A stretch of 64,000 nucleotides of DNA from VRUE01 sp963703175 (GTDB lineage: Bacteria > Actinomycetota > Thermoleophilia > Solirubrobacterales > 70-9), in assembly GCA_963703175.1 (NCBI GenBank), contig OY969794.1:1240001-1304000 (forward strand), written 5' to 3'. The translations under genes and the position numbers were made by a program. Of this stretch, positions 61,177-64,000 are shown piece by piece. The notes beneath the pieces were generated by a model, which ran no database searches, was not told the origin of the DNA, and saw only the letters and a list, made by a program, of their open reading frames with translations. Each line of letters begins with the position of its first letter. Positions within the stretch are counted from its first letter, which is position 1.

Positions 61177-61513
61177 TCCGGTCACTCGGCGCCGCGGGGG
61201 TCGAACTCGTGGCGCTTTCGTTCCTCGCCGCTTCGAGTAGCCGGACGTTCTCGCTACGCCGTCGCCGTCGCCTACCCCGCCGCGGCGGTGGCGCCCCGGT
61301 GTCGGTCTCCGGCTGCGCCGCCGGCTCGGCCATCATCCACCGCCGGAGGTCTCGATAGCAAATCCGAACGGAGCGGCCGTTTCCGTCCCGGTGCGCGGTC
61401 AACACTCCCCGCCGGTACGCGCGGCGGATCGTCCGAATTGAGCGCTTAGCCTCGCCCGCCGCGTCCGCGACCGTCAAGAAATCGTCCGGGCCATATCCGG
61501 CCGGGTCGCCCAT
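61070..61513 (-). CDS. HTH (MerR/excisionase-like) DNA-binding protein
   Basis: 147 residues. FLTVADAAGEAKRSIRTIRRAYRRGVLTAHRDGNGRSVRICYRDLRRWM (about 12-60) is an excisionase/HTH_17-type winged helix. The remainder is a low-complexity Arg/Pro/Ala tail, partly antisense to the integrase C-terminus, so the real coding end may be the only conserved part. It likely controls excision or expression of the element. Three bases separate it from the replication-relaxation gene. Confidence 0.75.
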   Translation of the reverse strand: MGDPAGYGPDDFLTVADAAGEAKRSIRTIRRAYRRGVLTAHRDGNGRSVRICYRDLRRWMMAEPAAQPETDTGAPPPRRGRRRRRRSENVRLLEAARNESATSSTPAAPSDRIRPGSARGQASRRLPFSGSADAAPAPAGAMAGSAR

Positions 61514-61516
61514 CGC

Positions 61517-62383
61517 TCAGTCTCCGCCCAGCCAGCTAACCGGACCATTGCCGCCGTGCGCCTGCTCGAACACCGGGGCGAACGGTCCCTGTCTCTGCAA
61601 GTCCTCCAAGAGGCAAACGGAGACCGTTACGTCGTCGGCGGCGCGGGCTAGTCGGGGATCGTTCTGCAAGAGCGCCAGCGTCGCCAGGCGCCGCCGTTCG
61701 AGAACCGGCCGCGGGGCGCCGGTCAGGATGCAATGAACCGGCGGGAACACCGGCCCAAGCCGTCGCCAGGCCGGCTCGCCTTTGCCCTCGGCGCCGAACA
61801 GGTCCGCGTACCGGGCCAGCTCGGCAGCGAGCCGGTCGACGCTGAGCGTTGCGCGGTCCAGCTCGACAAAACGGAGCGCAAGCGACAGGTCGCCGCCATC
61901 GGCCGCCAGGACGTAGGACAAAACCGCGTCCGCAACGAGCCGTTGGCGGCGGCGTCCCCGTCCCTGCGTGAGAGGTAGCGAAACCTCATGCCGCCAGGAC
62001 AGCGGCCCGAACTCGTCCCCGCGCTCGCGCGCCGCCGCCAGCCAACAGACTGCGGCGTCGGACACGGCAAGGGTATGGCGGTGAAGCTGCCCCGCCGCCT
62101 GTGCCGGCGTCAGCAGCTTTGGGGGATCGTCCAAGGCGCCGGCGTCCTGCGCGAGCTGCGCCCCGGCCTCCGTGACGAACCAAAGCCAACCCGGATAGTC
62201 CGGCATCCCCACATGAGCCAGCAGGCCGGCGCGGGCGATGCGTTGGAGGACACGCTGAGTCCATCGCCGGGACCGCCCCGGCATGTGAATCGTGTGCAGT
62301 TGCGCCGTCGTCAGCGTCCGGTGGGCGGCAACGCTAGTGACGATTTCGACGGTCGCAGTCGGTAGCCCCCGGTCGGAACTCAT
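61517..62383 (-). CDS. Replication-relaxation family protein
   Basis: 288 residues. HRTLTTAQLHTIHMPGRSRRWTQRVLQRIARAGLLAHV (about 22-60) is a winged helix, followed by GWLWFVTEAGAQLAQ and HRHTLAVSDAAVCWLAAARER, the pattern of the replication-relaxation family found on actinobacterial plasmids and integrative elements. A metal-site-like RLVADAVLSYVLAADGGDLSLALRFVELDRATLS stretch near 145-178 is present. It is proposed to help replication or relaxation at origin or nick site. The ATG overlaps the upstream ATPase stop (ATGA). Confidence 0.82.
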   Translation of the reverse strand: MSSDRGLPTATVEIVTSVAAHRTLTTAQLHTIHMPGRSRRWTQRVLQRIARAGLLAHVGMPDYPGWLWFVTEAGAQLAQDAGALDDPPKLLTPAQAAGQLHRHTLAVSDAAVCWLAAARERGDEFGPLSWRHEVSLPLTQGRGRRRQRLVADAVLSYVLAADGGDLSLALRFVELDRATLSVDRLAAELARYADLFGAEGKGEPAWRRLGPVFPPVHCILTGAPRPVLERRRLATLALLQNDPRLARAADDVTVSVCLLEDLQRQGPFAPVFEQAHGGNGPVSWLGGD

Positions 62384-64000
62384 GCGGACCCCCCGGCGGC
62401 GCTGATCCGAAACGCGCCGCGCGAGGACGGCGGCGCATCGTCGTCGCGGTCGCCGCCAGCCCCGTTCTCGAGCGCGGCAAGTATCCGGTCGTCGAGCGTG
62501 TCCAGCTCCGCGGCAACCTCGGCCGGCGACCGCCGGCCGGCGTTGGTTTCAATCGCGGCGTCTAGGTCCGCGACCCGCTCAGGGTTGCCAGCTCCCAAAA
62601 GTGCCTCGGCCTGCAACCCTTCGACCGCGAACGGTTTGCTGCTTTCGCCGCGGTGCGTTACCTGAGTCAGGAACCGGAACCGCGGCAGGTTGGTTAGGGC
62701 GGCGGGATCAGGACGCCCGCCCCACTCTTTCGCAATCACCGCGGCGCCGCGAGAGTTGAGCGCCGTTGCCCACGTATGCGAAGCGTTCGTGGAAATCGCG
62801 TTGAAGGTCTCCGCGGACAACCGCTCCGGGTTCTGATTGGCAAGCGCCAGCCGCAGCCCGTACTTGGCCGCCTGCTCGATCAGACCGGCGACGTTGCCGG
62901 CCGTCCCGCCGTCGTAGGTCTGCGCCTCGTCGCCGTAGACCCAGAACAGAGACCGGCGCGCGACGGCGAGGTCGGCGCGGCTCTTGGCCGCGCGCAGCAG
63001 CGAGAAGAACATGAGATTGGCGGAGGTCCGCGCCCGGATGCCTCCGGCGCCAGGGGAGAACAAAACGATCAGGCGGCGATCCATCACGGCGCGCAGGTCG
63101 AAGGTGCTGCGGCTCTGGCCGAGCAACGCGACCGACGACGGCGAGGACCGGAGCCGATCAACAAGGTTGGTGACCGGCGTAATCGCCTCGCTCGACAGCT
63201 TCGGGAATCGCTCAGTCCAAAAGCGCTGCGCGGGTCGCGGGAGGTAGGGCAGCGCCGCCCGTCGCCAATCCTCGTCCGACAACAGCGTCGGAAGTTGGAA
63301 GATCGTTGGCGCCAGCTCCGCCGGCAAGACCGCCGCAATCGCCGCCAACGCCTGCGCCGCCTGAGTCGTCAGGTTGAGCGCGCGGCTGTTCCGCTCGTCC
63401 CATTGCATCGCTGAGGCGAAGGCGTCGACCACCGCCTCGACCCCGGCGCCGTCCGCGACTCCCAGCACGTTCCAGCCGGGTTGCCGCTGATCGGCTGCGG
63501 CGGCGTCCGAGAGGTTGATTTCCACAACCCGCCCGCGGATTCCCTCGTCAGTCAGGTACGGCTTGATCCGGGCGAGCGCGTCGGCGTGGGGGTCGATGAA
63601 CATGCCCCCTTCGCCGGACCGCACAAGGTGAAGGAACTGCGCGACGGCTAGCTCGGTCTTGCCGTAGCGGCTGCGGCCAACGATGTAGCTAAAGAACGTG
63701 TCCGCGGTGGCGACGCCGACAACGCGGTCGCCGTCCTCGGTCGACACTCGGCCAACCGGGATCAGCTCCGGCTCCCCGTCGAAGGTCGGCAGCGGCGGCG
63801 GCGGGGCGACCAGGGCGCCCGACCGCAGGACGTTTTCCGAGAGGCAGCGACAGGACGGTGGCTTGAGCCAGCCGGCCAGCTCGCGCGCCGACACGATCCC
63901 CCGCCGAGCGGGGCGAAATCGGCCCGAGCAGAAACGCCGCTCAAAGCCGCCCCGCCGGCCGGGGAGGTCCGAGCCTAGAAACCCCACGCCGGGGATCGGC
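62380..64000 (-). CDS. TraG/VirD4-like conjugative coupling ATPase (N-terminus outside window)
   Basis: At least 535 residues, reading frame open to the window edge, so the start lies beyond 64000. YIVGRSRYGKTELAVAQFLHL holds Walker A, MFIDPHADALARIKPYL follows, and Walker B is LFWVYGDEAQTYDGG. LIEQAAKYGLRLALANQNPERLSAET is a typical sensor/TraG region. It resembles TraM-recognition/T4CP ATPases that pump element DNA during conjugation. The C-terminal about 100 residues are acidic and low complexity. It is first in the visible operon with the replication-relaxation and HTH genes. Confidence 0.84.
   Translation of the reverse strand, partial: PIPGVGFLGSDLPGRRGGFERRFCSGRFRPARRGIVSARELAGWLKPPSCRCLSENVLRSGALVAPPPPLPTFDGEPELIPVGRVSTEDGDRVVGVATADTFFSYIVGRSRYGKTELAVAQFLHLVRSGEGGMFIDPHADALARIKPYLTDEGIRGRVVEINLSDAAAADQRQPGWNVLGVADGAGVEAVVDAFASAMQWDERNSRALNLTTQAAQALAAIAAVLPAELAPTIFQLPTLLSDEDWRRAALPYLPRPAQRFWTERFPKLSSEAITPVTNLVDRLRSSPSSVALLGQSRSTFDLRAVMDRRLIVLFSPGAGGIRARTSANLMFFSLLRAAKSRADLAVARRSLFWVYGDEAQTYDGGTAGNVAGLIEQAAKYGLRLALANQNPERLSAETFNAISTNASHTWATALNSRGAAVIAKEWGGRPDPAALTNLPRFRFLTQVTHRGESSKPFAVEGLQAEALLGAGNPERVADLDAAIETNAGRRSPAEVAAELDTLDDRILAALENGAGGDRDDDAPPSSRGAFRISAAGGSA

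Overview
The window is GC-rich bacterial chromosome. Gene content and style suggest an actinobacterium of the Thermoleophilia/Solirubrobacterales type: PAC2 protein, PolX with a PHP domain, an IleRS of the GSHHVL type, CcmABCD next to hemA-hemC-cobA/hemD, secreted proteins with basic Cys-Lys tails, and translation starts on GTG/TTG. The lineage is inferred from style only. No rRNA operon and no CRISPR array is present.

Layout. 1-7 kb: PAC2 protein (partial), two half-size TauE/SafE permeases, trehalose-phosphatase, an unassigned RNA-like unit with a tRNA-like fold (2336-2522), PolX, thioredoxin, a small tautomerase and an OafA-type acyltransferase. 7-16.5 kb: IleRS, an SDR, a FAD/Fe-S oxidase plus benzoylformate decarboxylase pair, an M15-like peptidase and a lipoprotein. 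17-24.4 kb: the most notable locus. Three cobalamin riboswitches control secreted proteins built like animal intrinsic factor/transcobalamin (alpha-toroid plus DUF4430-type domain), joined in one operon to a membrane-anchored toroid protein, an ExbB/TolQ-like channel and a DUF2149 protein. This looks like an uncharacterised, B12-repressed, energised corrinoid capture system in an organism expected to be monoderm. 24.5-41.7 kb: housekeeping genes (fumC, two ALDHs, SpoIID-like, ychF, PAP2, mce, rarA), a 949-residue secreted protein and a truncated Fpg/Nei remnant. 41.7-49 kb: ccmABCD-hemA-hemC-cobA/hemD-birA, which couples cytochrome c maturation with tetrapyrrole synthesis. 49-58.5 kb: an SF2 helicase with an acidic insert, a TlpA-like lipoprotein, the NfeD-slipin pair, a GalT-like protein, a YceH homologue, and secreted beta-propeller and collagen-like proteins. 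58.5-64 kb: tRNA-fragment debris, a frameshifted membrane gene and one end of an integrative conjugative or mobilisable element (tyrosine integrase, HTH protein, replication-relaxation protein, TraG/VirD4-like ATPase) lying beside a tRNA-Arg(CCU) 5' half.

Scattered through the chromosomal part are about 110-135 bp nested palindromes. One family has four copies (28645, 31483, 39506, 48667) and a second has two (16364, 45498). Each copy has its own long self-complementary arms around a conserved core. One copy lies in frame inside birA and one supplies the last codons and stop of hemA. Two singletons (25851, 29780) have the same architecture. They look like non-autonomous palindromic mobile elements.
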